Positions 33,441-47,125 are shown, numbered from the stretch's first letter. The stretch: 64,000 bases of DNA from Glandiceps talaboti (GCF_964340395.1 NC_135556.1:25066223-25130222); one strand, 5' to 3'. The notes: generated from the letters alone by a model not told the origin. Numbers and translations: made by a program.

Positions 33441-36400
33441 ATAATATTAGGTATTGACATTAACATTTTACCAGTACTAGAAAAGTTACGTACTCAAAGT
33501 TTTGTGAACATATTTTCACCCAAGCAAAAGAGCAATGAAACACAGCCCATACTTAGTTCAGACTTTTTGAAAAAGCCCACTGAGGTGTAGTACAGGCAGA
33601 TGTAAAGTTTGCAAGGATAAATATTGATATTACAAAAGTAACTATTGTTACTTACTAGATACTAAGTATCAACTGTTGAAATACTGAGTCCTATACTGTA
33701 TAGCTGAGTTATATTGCAATTCTACTAAAACATAATGTCTAGATTAGTGGTAAATTCAAACTAACTTTCATTTCATTTCATGTCAGGGTTCATAAAGAGT
33801 TCTCTTTGATTATAGCTCATTGTATGATTGTGAATTGGCCATGACCATGCTGCTATCAAGTTCAGTGCCCTGCATCCATGTACAACCATATATAACATGT
33901 TCCATCCTGGAGAGTTTATGAAAGCTAGTACAAAAAAATACAATCCTACCCTGGAAATGGCATATTGGCTTCCAGGCGAGATGTCTGATTATACAAAGAC
34001 TATGAAAGGTGTAGATATTAATTTCTACTTGACTGCAGGGAAAATATGCTGGATAACAAAAGTGTACAAAATTGCACTGTACAGTAATATCAATATCATA
34101 ACAGTAAATATAATCTAGGCATATTGTAATCAATATAGTTATTGAAATATGACAATTAATGTTTCAATTTCATTAAAACAAACTCAGTCACACATACACA
34201 CATAAAACATTGTTGAAGACAAAACCCTACGAATACATATATACTATGATTAAGATAAATATAGTTTTTTTTCTTATTTTTTCTTCACTTGAATCAAAAA
34301 CAAAATAAAACATTTAACACAAAAACTTCAATATTTTGGCACAACACAATTACAACATGTTAATATTCATAGGCTGCTTTTGGGTAAAAATATAATTCCT
34401 CATTGTATGAAATCAAAATAATTTTTTGATACAATAAAGCACGACAGTACTCCTATGGAATATAACAGAATCTGCTGTATACAAAAGAAATCAAATATTC
34501 TGGAGTGAACATGAGTTAAAAAATAATGCTTTCTTTATCAATAATCACTTAGCACAAACTGTTTAAAGGTATATTTATTACCACTCTGGCAATCAAAGCT
34601 TCGTTTTACTAAGATAGGCACACACTAAAACTAAAGTTGATATAAGCCATTGAATGGATGTTAGTTTTAATAATTATATTCACAGGAGGGTGGTGTTTCT
34701 GTTATGATCTTGCAGTGTACATTTTTTGGGGCACTTCCAATATTTACACTATCTTGAGGTATTACTATCACCCACTTGTGAAATCTACCACATCAGACAA
34801 CAATGTGTTTCAGTTTGTGTCTATCTTAGTAAACCACGATTTTTGATCACCTGATTAGTGTACGCAATGGTTTGCTGTAACATACAATATAATATATATA
34901 CACTGACAAAAAATTTATAAGTTCTCCCTTCAAAAGGGCAACAATATCTCTTCATCTTTCTTAATCCAGTCATATAATTGGCAATCGTTGACAAAGTAAA
35001 ATCTAAAAGAACAAAACAACAAAACACTGTTTTTAAATAAACTTATTTCTCTTTTTGCACAGTCTTGGACTTTTTTATATCAACATAAAATTGCATTGGA
35101 CAAGGAGCATTTTCAGTTTTTGTAAAAGTTAATGAAAGATGTGAAGTTATGATACATCGATTTTTAACAATATAAGTATATTATGTAATATGTAGAATCT
35201 ATTCCATATATAGAATCTATACTGTATCAATAAAGGAGAACATAGCATTTCTAAAATTTTGTTCTCTTCATCAGTCTCTCAAAGAAAAAGTTAAAGTGGC
35301 ACAAGCTGAGTTTGTATGTCTTGGGTGTAATGTTTGCTGCACAACTAAATGGTATTCTATTTCATAGTCTAGTTCCAATATGATCCGCGTTATGATTTAC
35401 ACTACATTTATCTTCACACATCTAGTGAATGTCGAAGCTGTTAAATGTGGCTAGACCCCATGCTGAGTCAAGCGTAAAGCGTTATGTCAGTAGCAATCCA
35501 TTACAAATTGACAGGCTGTTGTAATTCAAACAATTGCTCAATAATACTCTAAAATCACATGGGGACGCGAAAACATCATGTTTACATGAACGCTGTCAGG
35601 GAAGCACAGATTTCTGTGCTAGAGTAATGACATTTAGACTAGACGTGATGTGTGAAGATAAACATAAAGTAAATCGTAGCATGGATCGTATTGGAACTAG
35701 ACTATCTATTTCATGAAGTGTACTTGGCCACTACTTGCAATTAAGTGAACACAAAACAGATATAAAGATATAACTTATAAACGATCCGATGACGTAATTT
35801 ATTATACATATAACAAATTTTTAGTGAATGTGAATGTTAACTGCCTGAAAAAATAATACTCTAGTTGCAGCTATTGTCCCTTTAACATTAATACTAGAAT
35901 AGTGCAATCAAGGTAGTATGTATGTATTTTCACACTGACCAAAACGTTTAAAACTACACTTGTGCCACTTTAAGTTCGTGTATTTCAACAGTCTTATTGA
36001 AAGAAACAGAGTTATGGTACATATGACAATAAATGAGAATCTACCATTTCTAAACTTTCGTATTCTCCTGTCTCTGAAGTAAAAGTTTATATCCAATATC
36101 TGAAGAATGTGTCGAACAGTTTTGAGGCAATTTCCTGTACAAATGATTACATCAATAAGTATTCAAATAATTTAACATTAGCACCTAAAATGTGGTGGCA
36201 GAAAATGGGGAATGGTCTGTTTGACAATTATTCCAGTATGAAATCCCAATAAACACAGGAAAGTCATGTACTGACATATTGAGGCATGTTCACATGAAAA
36301 CATTAAGGGATTGCTTTAATGAAAATTAGAGGTATATTTTAGAATGCTATCTATTCTCCTATGAAGTACACACTGGTGCTGCTGGAAGCTGTAAAGTAAA

Positions 36401-36500
36401 TAATATAATTATGTATATACTAGTCATGTGCAAATATTCAACATTTAGTTTTTGATATTAGATTGTTGAATTCAATTAAATCCGGTACTTGTATGGAAAC
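33441..36500. other. Spacer between PAM16 and GLIS2, no gene recognised
   Basis: About 3 kb of AT-rich DNA with only short, motif-free open frames. It holds dispersed-repeat pieces (e.g. AAAGTGGCACAAGCTGAG at 35293, also found at 42784; a reverse-oriented relative near 35955). Confidence 0.55.
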
Positions 36501-36506
36501 TTTATT
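36501..36506 (-). terminator. Candidate polyadenylation signal for GLIS2
   Basis: TTTATT on the plus strand (AATAAA in GLIS2 sense), about 690 bases after the stop codon. Other hexamers lie further away. Confidence 0.3.
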
Positions 36507-37187
36507 AAAGGGGAACACCACCTGCCAATAAATAATCATGACTTGTAAGCGCTTATTAACTCCAAATAAAATAAATCTTTCATGGATAATTATACAATGC
36601 TTGTCCATGGAAAGAACCTGAACTGAACAATGAATAAGTTTCAACTCGGTGTTTTGTGTAATGTAAGCGATGTATAATCATGGAATGACTCTCCACAACC
36701 CAAAGTTTACAAAAATGTCTTAAAGTTTACTTCCTGCCTTGGCTTTCCATTTAGCAGTCAAAGATTCAAGCTGTTTTTTGTTTTGACTCCTAAGTGCTTA
36801 TTACCTTCAATAAAACTGTTCCCCAACACTAATTGATATCATGTATACAGTGATATGTATACCAGAGTTGTCTGTAGACAGGTTACCCCCCCCCCCCCTT
36901 CCAATATCTGCACTGGGTGCTGATCATCAATCCGTACATGCTTCATACACAGAAAGAATACATGTTGTAGCGTTACTTATTTATATCAGCTAAGAATATG
37001 CAAATTATATGCAAAAAATACAGCTTAATATTTAGCTGTATTTCAATTAGTAATGCCACATATCTAAGCAAACAAAGTTATGTAGTGACTCATACAATTC
37101 ACTTCTCTATTTTTATAGGATAAGTGGACAATTATATTATATTTGTACATCTTTTATCAATAGTTATAGAAAATCTTAAAAATGACT

Positions 37188-39854
37188 TCAACTATGTGTA
37201 GCCACACTGCCACTATCTCCCGCAGTTGCCATGGTTTCTGAAACTATTTGATCCGATGTGACTGTCATGGTTGGCAGTGATAGGTCTGTTGAATTCTCTG
37301 ATTTATTGTCTGTAATAATAACTTTGCTAGTGATGGCAGATGTCGTGATGATGCTATCTGTACATGTGGGTATACTTGTTGTTGTAATCGGAGCAGTCAC
37401 TATTGTTGATGACAGGAGGGGGTTTGATGCTAGATGAATTGGCAAAATAGGTGCTTGCAGGCTTGTTGGCACAGCTTGAAGTATCATCACTCCACCTGGT
37501 GCACCTATTACTGGATACACTGCCACGCCATCTGTGAATGATGCAGTGACTGCATTTGGTTGCAGTGCAGTTGATAGGGTAGTGGGTAAAGTAAGTGCTG
37601 CAGTGTTTGTAGTCACAGCTGCAGTACTTGTACCAGTGATAACTCCATGTGATGAGCTTGCAACTTGTGTGGTAACAACAGATGTTGGTTTTTGTTGCAG
37701 TTCACTTTGTTGTTGTAGTTGCTGTTGGAGTTCTTGTGGAGGCTGTTGTTGTTGTTGTTGTTGATCTCGACTCACATAATGTCCATGTGTTTTTATATGT
37801 TTTCTGAGAGAGCTAGGATCTGTATACCTTTTATTGCAACCAACAACTTTGCAGTAGTACGGTTTCTCTACAAAGTGAGTCCTTGTATGTTTAAAACGAT
37901 CACTAGAATTAGAATATCTCTTGCCACATCCTTCTACTGGACAAATATAAGGCTTCTCACCTGAAAAGAATGAATCAGATGTCACAAATCAGAACAAATA
38001 AGGAAGAAGTAATAAACAGCTCTATTCAAGGTGAAACACACCTTGGGATCATTTTTCCTGAAAAATGAACATTTCTTCAAACTTTGCCATGTGAAAGCTT
38101 ATTCCTGGTCCTTCTGAACTTTTGGTGTTCATCATCTTGTTTTCAAGGAAATTGTCAATCTTTTATATTGGATTCTAAAATAACATAACTTTGACCTGTA
38201 CTCAGCAGCCATATTGGATTCTAAAATGATATAATTTTGACCTGTATTCAGCAGCCATGTTGGATTCTAAAATGATATAACATTGACCTGTATTCAGCAG
38301 CCATGTTGGATTCTAAAATGACATAATTTTGACCTGTATTCAGCAGCCATGTTGGATTCTAAAATGACACAATTTTGACCTGTATTCAGCAGCCATGTTG
38401 GATTCTAAAATGACACAATTTTGACCTGTATTCAGCAGCCATGTTGGATTCTAAAATGACACAATTTTGACCTGTATTCAGCAGCCATATTGGATTCTAA
38501 AATGATATAATTTTGACCTGTATTCAGCAGCCATGTTGGATTCTAAAATGACACAATTTTGACCTGTATTCAGCAGCCATGTTGGATTCTAAAATGACAC
38601 AATTTTGACCTGTATTCAGCAGCCATATTGGATTCTAAAATGACACAATTTTGACCTGTATTCAGCAGCCATGTTGGATTCTAAAATGACATAATTTTGA
38701 CCTGTATTCAGCAGCCATGTTGGATTCTAAAATGACACAATTTTGACCTGTATTCAGCAGCCATGTTGGATTCTAAAATGACACAATTTTGACCTGTATT
38801 CAGCAGCCATGTTGGATTCTAAAATGACACAATTTTGACCTGTATTCAGCAGCCATATTGGATTCTAAAATGACACAATTTTGACCTGTATTCAGCAGCC
38901 ATGTTGGATTCTAAAATGACATAATTTTGACCTGTATTCAGCAGCCATGTTGGATTCTAAAATGACACAATTTTGACCTGTATTCAGCAGCCATGTTGGA
39001 TTCTAAAATGACACAATTTTGACCTGTATTCAGCAGCCATATTGGATTCTAAAATGACACAATTTTGACCTGTATTCAGCAGCCATATTGGATTCTAAAA
39101 TGACACAATTTTGACCTGTATTCAGCAGCCATGTTGGATTCTAAAATGACACAATTTTGACCTGTATTCAGCAGCCATATTGGATTCTACAATGATATAA
39201 CATTGACCTGTATTCAGCAGCCATGTTGGATTCTAAAATGATATAATTTTGACCTGTATTCAGCAGCCATATTGGATTCTAAAATGACACAATTTTGACC
39301 TGTATTCAGCAGCCATGTTGGATTCTAAAATGACACAATTTTGACCTGTATTCAGCAGCCATGTTGGATTCTAAAATGATATAATTTTGACCTGTATTCA
39401 GCAGCTAAGTTGGATTCTAAAATGATTGTTTTTTACTGACTTTTAATGGAGAATGGGTTTGAGGTTTCTTGAACAAAATAACAATAACAATTTTAAGATT
39501 TTCATTTTCAAGGTAACTACTTTGAAAATAAATGAAGGTAATGCATGTATATATTATATCATATTTATGACACTTTTACGTATGTGTTGTTTTTCTACAT
39601 TCCTAAATTTCAGTGCACCCAAATCATATCATCTAAACACTCTCTAATCTGCCTATATGTGATGCTATAGATCTCCAAATTACAGTGAAACTTAGAGTAT
39701 GTTTCAGTGACAAGAATATGAAGTCACTATTCAAAGCTACACCAGCTTCAACTCGAACATTTTTTATAAACTGTTTGTTAGCTGAATGAATTGTTTGTAA
39801 ATAAATTTGTACATTCAGAACAGTATTGAATCACCTGTGTGTAAACATTTTTGT

Positions 39855-39920
<66 letters not shown>

Positions 39921-42900
39921 CACATAGTATGATGCAATGTATCCAATCAAATCAATTTTTGGGTCCTCAACCAAAAATCAGTACCAATGAATCATAATTT
40001 CAATTTATCAATACTTATATAGATAAACAGACCACTAATTGACATGTACAATGTCTAATTATTGGTATTTTAACAATATTCAGTGAATATATTGTGGTTT
40101 TCTGATCAAAAATAATAGCCCAGTTACAACCAGTGCAGGTTTAAAAGAAATCAAAATAACTGCTGAGCAATGACTGTGCTTCAGTAAATACTAAATAATG
40201 CTGCACCAAGTAATTATTAAAATATCATTAAGGCACCCACCTGTGTGTGAGCGGGTATGAATTTTCAAATTTTCTAGCCTAGAAAAACATTTATTACACT
40301 CTGGACATCGATGAGGTTTTTCGTTTGTATGTGTTCGTACATGAATTAACATTTTATACCTGTAAATAAAACATAGTGATAGACATGTTATTAATAATAT
40401 GTCTTGACTCAGACTCACAGGCATGATAGAATACATCAAATAAAATGTCCTATCTTTGTTTCTCTTTACATATATTCATCACCTCAACTTTTATCTGTAA
40501 CCATAGACCCTCCACCAAGCCTATGCTGTAACTCTGGAGGTAAAAAATAAATGCTTAATGTATGTAATCATGGTGTTTATAACATTGCGATATCTCCCTG
40601 TCCTTTATTTCACTGGACAATTATAAAACTGTAACTGCTCTGATAATACACTCAGGAATCTAACAAGTCTATAACAAATGTATATCTCTTTAGGTACATG
40701 CAAAGCATTAATAAGTGTATATCTGTGTTCATTCATTATTAAACTTGATACCTTTGTACCATGATATTTGCGATACAACAATACAAGAAGACAAATGAAC
40801 TATACAAAATATGCAGATTAGCTACTCTGCATATTTATAGTGCATACAAGATATGCAAATCAGCCACTTAAGATGCCTAGAGAACATTATTTCTTTGTAA
40901 GATACATGGCATGCCAAATATGTAGATTAGATACTCTGAATTCATAGTGTATATCAAAATATGCAAATCAGCCAATTAAGATTCATGGAGACCTATATTT
41001 CTTGTCCTCATTTCGCACGATAGTGTCTCACCTTGCATTAAATCCTTTACCCTTCCTTGGACAACCTTCCCAACGACAACAATACTCAACATCCTTTTCA
41101 GGTCGTATATGGTAATCATTTACATGATTGACAAGGTCTTCAAGAAGAGTAAATTTCTGGAAACATTTCAGCCATTTACATTCGAGTAGTTCAGGGAGTT
41201 CTTGCTGTTCCATCTGTTGTTGTAGTTGTTGTTGTTGTTGCTGCTGCTGCTGCTGCTGTTGTTGTTGTTGCTGTTGAGTATCAATTGTTAGACTATCTGG
41301 TGATTTGTCATCTAAAGCTATACTATGTCCATCAGTGTGAAATATTGTTTTAGCATAAATAGGTTGAGGTGACTGTGTGATGGGAGATGAACTCTGGTCT
41401 TCTTGAGTAGTAGTAGGAAACTAGTACATGTATAGAGAAAAAGAAATTCATTTTCTTCATTTCAGGCCATCAAAATGTCCCATAAAAATAGAAAAACATA
41501 CAGACACAAAAAACAGAATAAATATTATACAAATATCTGTACCTTTTATGACAATCCTATATTTTTTTTCAAAAATTTGAAAGAAAGTAGGTATCTGAGT
41601 CAATGTAGATATAGAAAATGCAGAATAGCTTTAAATGATGAAGACCATGGCATATTTGCCTGTTCACATATTTTATTATTCGTTTCACATAGGTCTACTA
41701 GCAGGAACTATTTTAAAGTTCAGGGGTCATCATGTGCTAGTGGTCACACTTTTTATAGTCAATTCATGTATGCCCATATCTATCCCAATTTAACCAGCAG
41801 GTAGTCTGTAAGGTACGCCATGGCGGGGCACCCTCAAACATCAGGCAACCCCTAACACTGAGAGGAGGCTGGTGAGGGCGAAACATCATGATGTATCTTA
41901 CAGTCTAACCAGCATGTTGTTGAATTTGGCGTATTTGCAAGACGTCAGCCGTCACTTAGGGAAAAGGGCTTTATATCATGTATATTCTCTGCACAGAGAC
42001 AAAGTTATTCCCAGTGTGAACTTGGGCACCATACGTAAAGCTGGTCGAATGAGGGATATGTGTATTCAGGAGCTGGTCTTCAGTGTTCCCATGAATGCAA
42101 AATGGTCAAACATATCTATAACACTGCACTACCACTGACATAGATGTGTATAACGTACAGAATATAATGTTTTTCTGTCAGAATGCACACAACTTGGGCT
42201 TGCAGGTGGTATAATATCAAATTGTAATGTCTGTCCACCTGCTCTATGCTCCTATTGTTCTCAGTGTTTTAGCTAAGTGTTGGAAACTTCAGTAACATGA
42301 GGGGGAATTCAAAGCCTGATAAAACTAGCATAGTTTCCCCATATATTGAGCCATAATTTGGTGGGAAAACTTCGGAAGATTTTACCTACACCCTTCACAA
42401 AAATACAGATTCTCCTCACCTGCATGACTGCATCATCTACATTCAAACCATCAGTAGCACTGTGATCGCTCACTGTAGAATCTGTTAAATTACTGGTCAG
42501 CAAACCATGAGGTCCTAATACGGCTGGAACAACAGCCGAGTCCATCAAACCAGTGGTAGACAGATTAAGAGGCCGTGATAAACCAGATGCTGTTATGGTA
42601 TTTTCTCCACTCAATAAATTATGTGCGTCAGTATCGTGCTCACCATCACACTGTATAAGGATACCTGAGAAGATAAACAAGTTTTTAAAAGTGGCAAAGT
42701 TTACAAGTTTTTTACTCAAGCGAAAATACCTACAAATAACTTTGACTAGCCCCCTCTATTGGCCAAACTGATGTAGATTTGGTTAAAGTGGCACAAGCTG
42801 AGTTTACAAGTTTTTACTCAAATGAAAATACATAAATCTTAAACTATTCTAGTAGAAATGTTAAAGTCAGTACATCATTTCTATGACATTACAATTATCT

Positions 42901-43518
42901 TACAGCATTGTTAACACAGTTGCAATGTAAGGATTTCCGTAACAGTTTCCATACGTATATTAAATGATATCATCAAATCATATATAAGTTACAAAATGTA
43001 TATTTCACATCAGCTTTGAGTTCTGTCAATTGCAAATGATTGTTTAGCATGTGTCAGTATTTAAAGCACAACACTGTGTATACTACTAGTAACTACTACA
43101 CAACAACTGCCGAATACACACAGTGAAACAGCCCCTGAAGTAATAGTTACAAGAGACGTTTTCAAGCATGGCTGTGTCAGCATTCAAACCACAGAGTATG
43201 GTAATACACATCAAACCACAGAGTATGGTAATACACATCAACGTACTGAAAAAAATCTAGTTTTATTAAAATCCGTATTTTGCTGTTTCTAAATTGTTCA
43301 AATTCATATCTAAAATAACTTGCAAACTATATCCTACCTGTGTCAGTTAATACCTGCTGCCCCTCCATCACTGCTGTGTTTTCTGGCCCAGCTTGTATTT
43401 CAATGTCTTCTGCTTTCTCAGCTTCTTGTTTTAAAGTACAGTCTAAAGGTTGTTCTTTGAATTTACTGATCTGTTGGTGGACATCTGAATCTTTTGTTGT
43501 TCTGAGTTCAGACTCCAT
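37188..43518 (-). CDS. GLIS2: Zinc finger protein GLIS2 (Gli-similar 2), 5 coding exons
   Basis: Minus-strand exons: 43518-43338, 42664-42420, 41420-41032, 40359-40241, 37960-37188; 1707 nt, 568 residues (human ~524). Five tandem C2H2 fingers at about 223-370: CKWLKC...HVNDYH, CCRWEGC...[41 protein letters not shown] and [19 protein letters not shown]. The linkers NARYKMLIH and [10 protein letters not shown] are the GLIS2 form rather than GLIS1/3. Fingers 2-5 run on over exon boundaries. Two glutamine-rich tracts flank the finger block (exon 3 and just after finger 5), and the C-terminus is Ser/Thr/Ala-rich. The family binds the Gli-like GACCACCCAC site and acts as activator or repressor; vertebrate GLIS2 is needed in kidney and cilia-related pathways. 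The start is the ATG at the first base of the first coding exon; a further 5' coding exon cannot be excluded. Confidence 0.94.
38170..39424. repeat. 46-bp minisatellite, ~27 copies, in GLIS2 intron 4
   Basis: About 27 units of TTTTGACCTGTATTCAGCAG then CCATGTTGGATTCTAAAATG, at a strict 46-bp period. Variants (CATAT/CATGT; ACACA/ACATA/ATATA) recur in blocks, with a partial five-unit higher-order pattern around 38640-39050. Each unit contains AGCCATRTTGG, matching the YY1 core GCCATnTTG. The array starts ~210 bases from the exon 5 acceptor. Confidence 0.96.
39425..40240. other. Remainder of GLIS2 intron 4
   Basis: AT-rich intron with an (AGT)n microsatellite at 39855-39920 (about 22 copies). 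No other feature recognised. Confidence 0.7.
39855..39920. repeat. (AGT)n microsatellite
   Basis: Uninterrupted trinucleotide run of about 22 units in GLIS2 intron 4. Confidence 0.97.
41032..41420 (-). CDS. GLIS2: GLIS2 exon with polyglutamine tract and fingers 1-2
   Basis: Encodes an acidic/Ser-rich lead, a run of mixed CAG/CAA codons (41218-41275) giving about 16 Gln in a row followed by LQQQ, then finger 1 and most of finger 2, ending within Arg of FNAR. The mixed codons suggest a polyQ kept at the protein level rather than pure repeat expansion. Vertebrate GLIS2 lacks this tract at this place as far as I recall. Confidence 0.9.
41798..41922. mobile_element. MITE-like element with ~33-bp inverted ends in GLIS2 intron 3
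   Basis: The left end AACCAGCAGGTAGTCTGTAA and the right end in reverse (AACATGCTGGTTAGACTGTA) form imperfect terminal inverted repeats. The centre is GC-richer (GGCGGGGCACCC). Its left half has a relative at 8925-9010 in CAPN15. No coding capacity; a non-autonomous DNA transposon is the likely identity. Confidence 0.65.
42708..42832. repeat. Two-copy repeat next to GLIS2 exon 2 acceptor
   Basis: GTTTACAAGTTTTTTACTCA is found twice ~97 bases apart (42708 and ~42805), followed by (G/T)GAAAATAC. The second copy lies next to the dispersed AAAGTGGCACAAGCTGAG motif seen also at 35293. It does not include the splice site. Confidence 0.6.
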
Positions 43519-44639
43519 CTGTAAGTCATGTAAAAATGATTGTCAATACAATAACATGTTACATCTGTGCTCACATATATATACAGTCCAGGAAATATAA
43601 AATATATTTACTCATTACTAGATTTGACTGTTTTTCAGTTTTATTTTTGCTTCGTACAGATAATTACATATTATAATATATTATGAACTTACATCTATGG
43701 CATACCATTTCTTTCTTTATTTAATTATTTGATTTAATTTGCTGATTTTCATCCTCATTTCTGTTGTGCACTCACTGGCAAAAATCTTCAACATGTTGAA
43801 TGTGACCAGTTATGGAAGAAGAAGAAGGCCATGATATAAGGTGGCCATGATCCACAAACTCATTGCTTTGTATACATAATTGCAGGGCTTTGGTACATGT
43901 ATATCACCAGGTGTGTCACAAGGAATACAAGTTATACAACATGTCATATTTTCTGCAATTTATCACAAGTTGCTTTTCACATTGCCAAATACACTTAGCT
44001 GTAGTTGTTAGTTTCATTACATGTAACACACTGCTTACCAAATTGCCTACTAGCCTTTAGAAACAAATCAAATAAGCTAAGCTTTGATGTACATTGTAAG
44101 TTTTGGATGCACCCAAATATTGCTGTTGATGTGAAGTAGAGAAATATGCAACCATAAACTTACTAATGTTACATATCGAGATGTATACTCATTTCAATAC
44201 ACACATAAACAACTACTGTGAATTATACTTGATAGTGTTTATGTACTGAGTATTCATTGACTAGTAGGTAAAATATTGTCTAAAGTTGGCCCATATAAAA
44301 AAACAAAGTACATCATCTATTGGGAAATCCCAACTGAAAACTATCAGATATGTCATGTCAAGACATGTTTACCACCAAATAAATTAAAGTGTGTCATCAC
44401 AATGCTGAGTAGATAGACGGAACATTGACATATTGTGTTCATTTCAAATTTACTGTTCCAAAGTATTTCACTGTCCTATTATTGATTCTTGGAACCATGC
44501 ACAATATATTCTCCAAACTGTACAAGCCTGAAAAGAAGGATTTAGTAAAAAGCAACATAGTACATAATTTTTATTGAATGCCACAACAATACACAACAAA
44601 ACATTGCATAAAAGGCGACATGGAGGTACTTAATTTCCT

Positions 44640-44745
44640 CCTGCATTAACACTGAACCCATGAGGGATGGCCCTCACTGGACTTCTTGGGAGACAAGTGT
44701 TTAAATGCTTAAAGAACTATCCAGTATAAATAAAGATTATTTTAT
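44640..44745 (+). mobile_element. Possible retroposon 3' tail
   Basis: GAGGGATGGCCCTCACTGG followed by ATAAATAAAGATTATTTTAT resembles the end of a LINE/SINE with an AATAAA-like and ATTTT-rich tail. One copy only, so low confidence. Confidence 0.3.
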
Positions 44746-45249
44746 TTTATTATACTTCTGAGCTACAAGAATACACATGCTAGTGATGCAGTATTCTCTA
44801 ATGTGAGACATACACAACTATGTGTTGTAGTCTGATTTTATGGATAGGTATAGAAATTTTGCTATACAAGTTAGAAAATCTATCAAACCAGATGGCCAGC
44901 CAAGGACCACACACAAGTAACTACCACTACACTATTACAAACTCTCTTTATGTTCAAAACTTCAAGTGTAATCACCTGTGTAGTAGTAATTGTTGTTTAC
45001 TCTTTGTCAATGAAAACTACTGTCTCTTCTTGCCTTGCTTGATTTATGCAGCACTGAACAATGTAATGAGATATACAATGGACCATTGTGTTCTATGTTG
45101 TCTTTGCAAGAAGGACATAATACTAATTAAAATGGCTTCATTTATTTGACATTGGCTTGTTGTCAAGAAATATACTTTATCCCTGACCCTCTAGTACTGA
45201 TAACTTACATGACTGTAAGATATTATTTCACAATATTTTCCTTCATTCA

Positions 45250-45570
45250 GTTGTGGCTAATACAAGTACATGTACCTTAAGGGGTCTTGTCACTTTGAGT
45301 CAACGATGGATTGTGACAAAAAGAGTTTGTGTCTTAGGTCACAAATGCTTTCTAGCTGAATGAAGACAAATATTGGGAAATACAATAATCAAATCTGTGA
45401 AAGTAAGACTATATTAATGGTGAGATTTAATATTTTGATTCATATTTCAAGCACCTCAGAATTAATGACACAGAAAATGTTGTCATGTTTAGAACAACCA
45501 CGGTATAAAATATCATATTTTTGTTTAATGCATTAAATGTGGTATAATATGAAATTCATTAATTTACTAG
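45250..45570 (+). repeat. Dispersed repeat, copy A
   Basis: Shares with 46715-47125, in the same orientation, a series of blocks: a GGGG(T/C)CT.TGTCACT start, CTTAGGTCACAA(A/G)T, TTTCTGACT/TTTCTAGCTGA.TGAAGA, TTTTGATTCATATTTC, and a closing ATTTACTAGT. Overall identity is perhaps 60-65% by eye. Likely two old copies of one mobile element; class unknown. Confidence 0.5.
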
Positions 45571-45574
45571 TATT

Positions 45575-45935
45575 TAGCATAAATGTCATAGTATTTGCTG
45601 ATATTTAGTGTGAATGCCATAGTATATTTGCTGATATTTAGTGTGAATGTCATAGTATATTTGCTGACATGAGTGTGAATGCCAGTGTTTGCTAGTATTT
45701 TAGCATGAATGCCATAGTATATTTGCTGATATTTAGTGTGAATGCCATAGTATATTTGCTGATATTTGAATGAATGCCATAGTATGTACTGATATTTAGC
45801 ATGAATGCTCTGGTATTTGCTGATATTTAGCAGAAATGCCATAGTATTTACTGATATTTGAATGAATGCCATAGTACATTTGCTGATATTTGAATGAATG
45901 CCATAGTATTTACTGATATTTGAATGAATGCCATA
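45575..45935. repeat. Degenerate ~30-35 bp minisatellite
   Basis: About eleven irregular copies of GCCATAGTATTTGCTGATAT with variable spacers, in the probable GLIS2 5' intron. Confidence 0.85.
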
Positions 45936-46714
45936 ATGTTTGGTAAATCATGAGTTCATCATTGTTTGACTGCGTATGCAACAGTAAGATGACATATAAA
46001 CTATTATTTTCACTGTCAGCTGTTTTCTTGAGACAGAAAACTCAATTCTTCACACATGATGATGATCCTGTCAACAAAACAACTGACAATAAGAACATCA
46101 TTTTACTTGTTACATAATATATTTGAACCAAAACATCATGATGCTAAATGTGGCATCTCATTTGGTTACCATGGATATCATTGTGTCATCAGTTTGAAGA
46201 GAATAACCTTTGCAGCAGTATAATGATCTGAGAGACATGAGAAGGTCATATGTACTCGTCTTTGTAAATCACAAAGTCTTGTCTGGATACCCTGTGGATT
46301 CATAAATAAATGTAAATTTGATGTCCGAGACATGTAAATGACATGTATGTATCAGTTGGTGTGTCTTAATTCTCACATCAATTTCTTTTCACACTTTTCA
46401 TTTGTGAAGTCAACATCTTTGTTTACTATGTATCTTTGTAACTTAGGCTCCTTTGAATAATTACACACTTTGTGTGTTGCCCTTCAATATTTCCCAAACC
46501 TACCAGGCAGCCAGGGAAAATCCTATGTGATATAAAAGACAGTGGCTATGACAGGATTAGGGATAAAATGTACAGGTTTTTTTTCATTGTTTTCACAGTT
46601 GTTGTATTGACTTTAAAACAGTGTACTGTAACACCATTGTGTATTTTATTGTTTTTGTGTCAAATAAAATATACTATTAGATGTTAGTCCCCAATATTTA
46701 TCTTTTTTCAGCCA

Positions 46715-47125
46715 AAGAAAATACAAGTGACCTGAGGGGCCTATGTCACTACGTTACTCTAGTGATGCGTACTGACAACCCTTAGGTCACAAGTATTTTC
46801 TGACTGATTGAAGAAAAAAAATTGGAGAGTAACATAATTATACCAGCACCAGTTATATCAAAGAAAAATCAGGGAAAATTCTAGCAACTTTGAACTTTCT
46901 GATTCATATTTCGAACACAGCAGAACCTGTGATGTAGACAGGTGTTGTCGACATACATGTAGACGCGTGCTGTCGTGATGTAGAACGACCAGAGTAAATA
47001 TTCCATATTTTTTGTTCAACTTGGCTTGAGCACGGTATAATGTAGACTGTACTGGGAAAGTTCCAATGCAGTTTCCTGTACTTGTGGTTTAGAAAGGATT
47101 ATACAGTAATAATTCATTTACTAGT
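46715..47125 (+). repeat. Dispersed repeat, copy B
   Basis: Second copy of the element at 45250-45570, with extra internal sequence. Begins CAAGTGACCTGAGGGGCC and ends TTTACTAGTCACC. No open frame with recognisable motifs. Confidence 0.5.

Noticed and set aside
14505-39424. Possible CRISPR-like arrays (several regular repeats)
   Set aside because: All are head-to-tail tandem repeats without unique spacers, in an animal genome; no cas genes.
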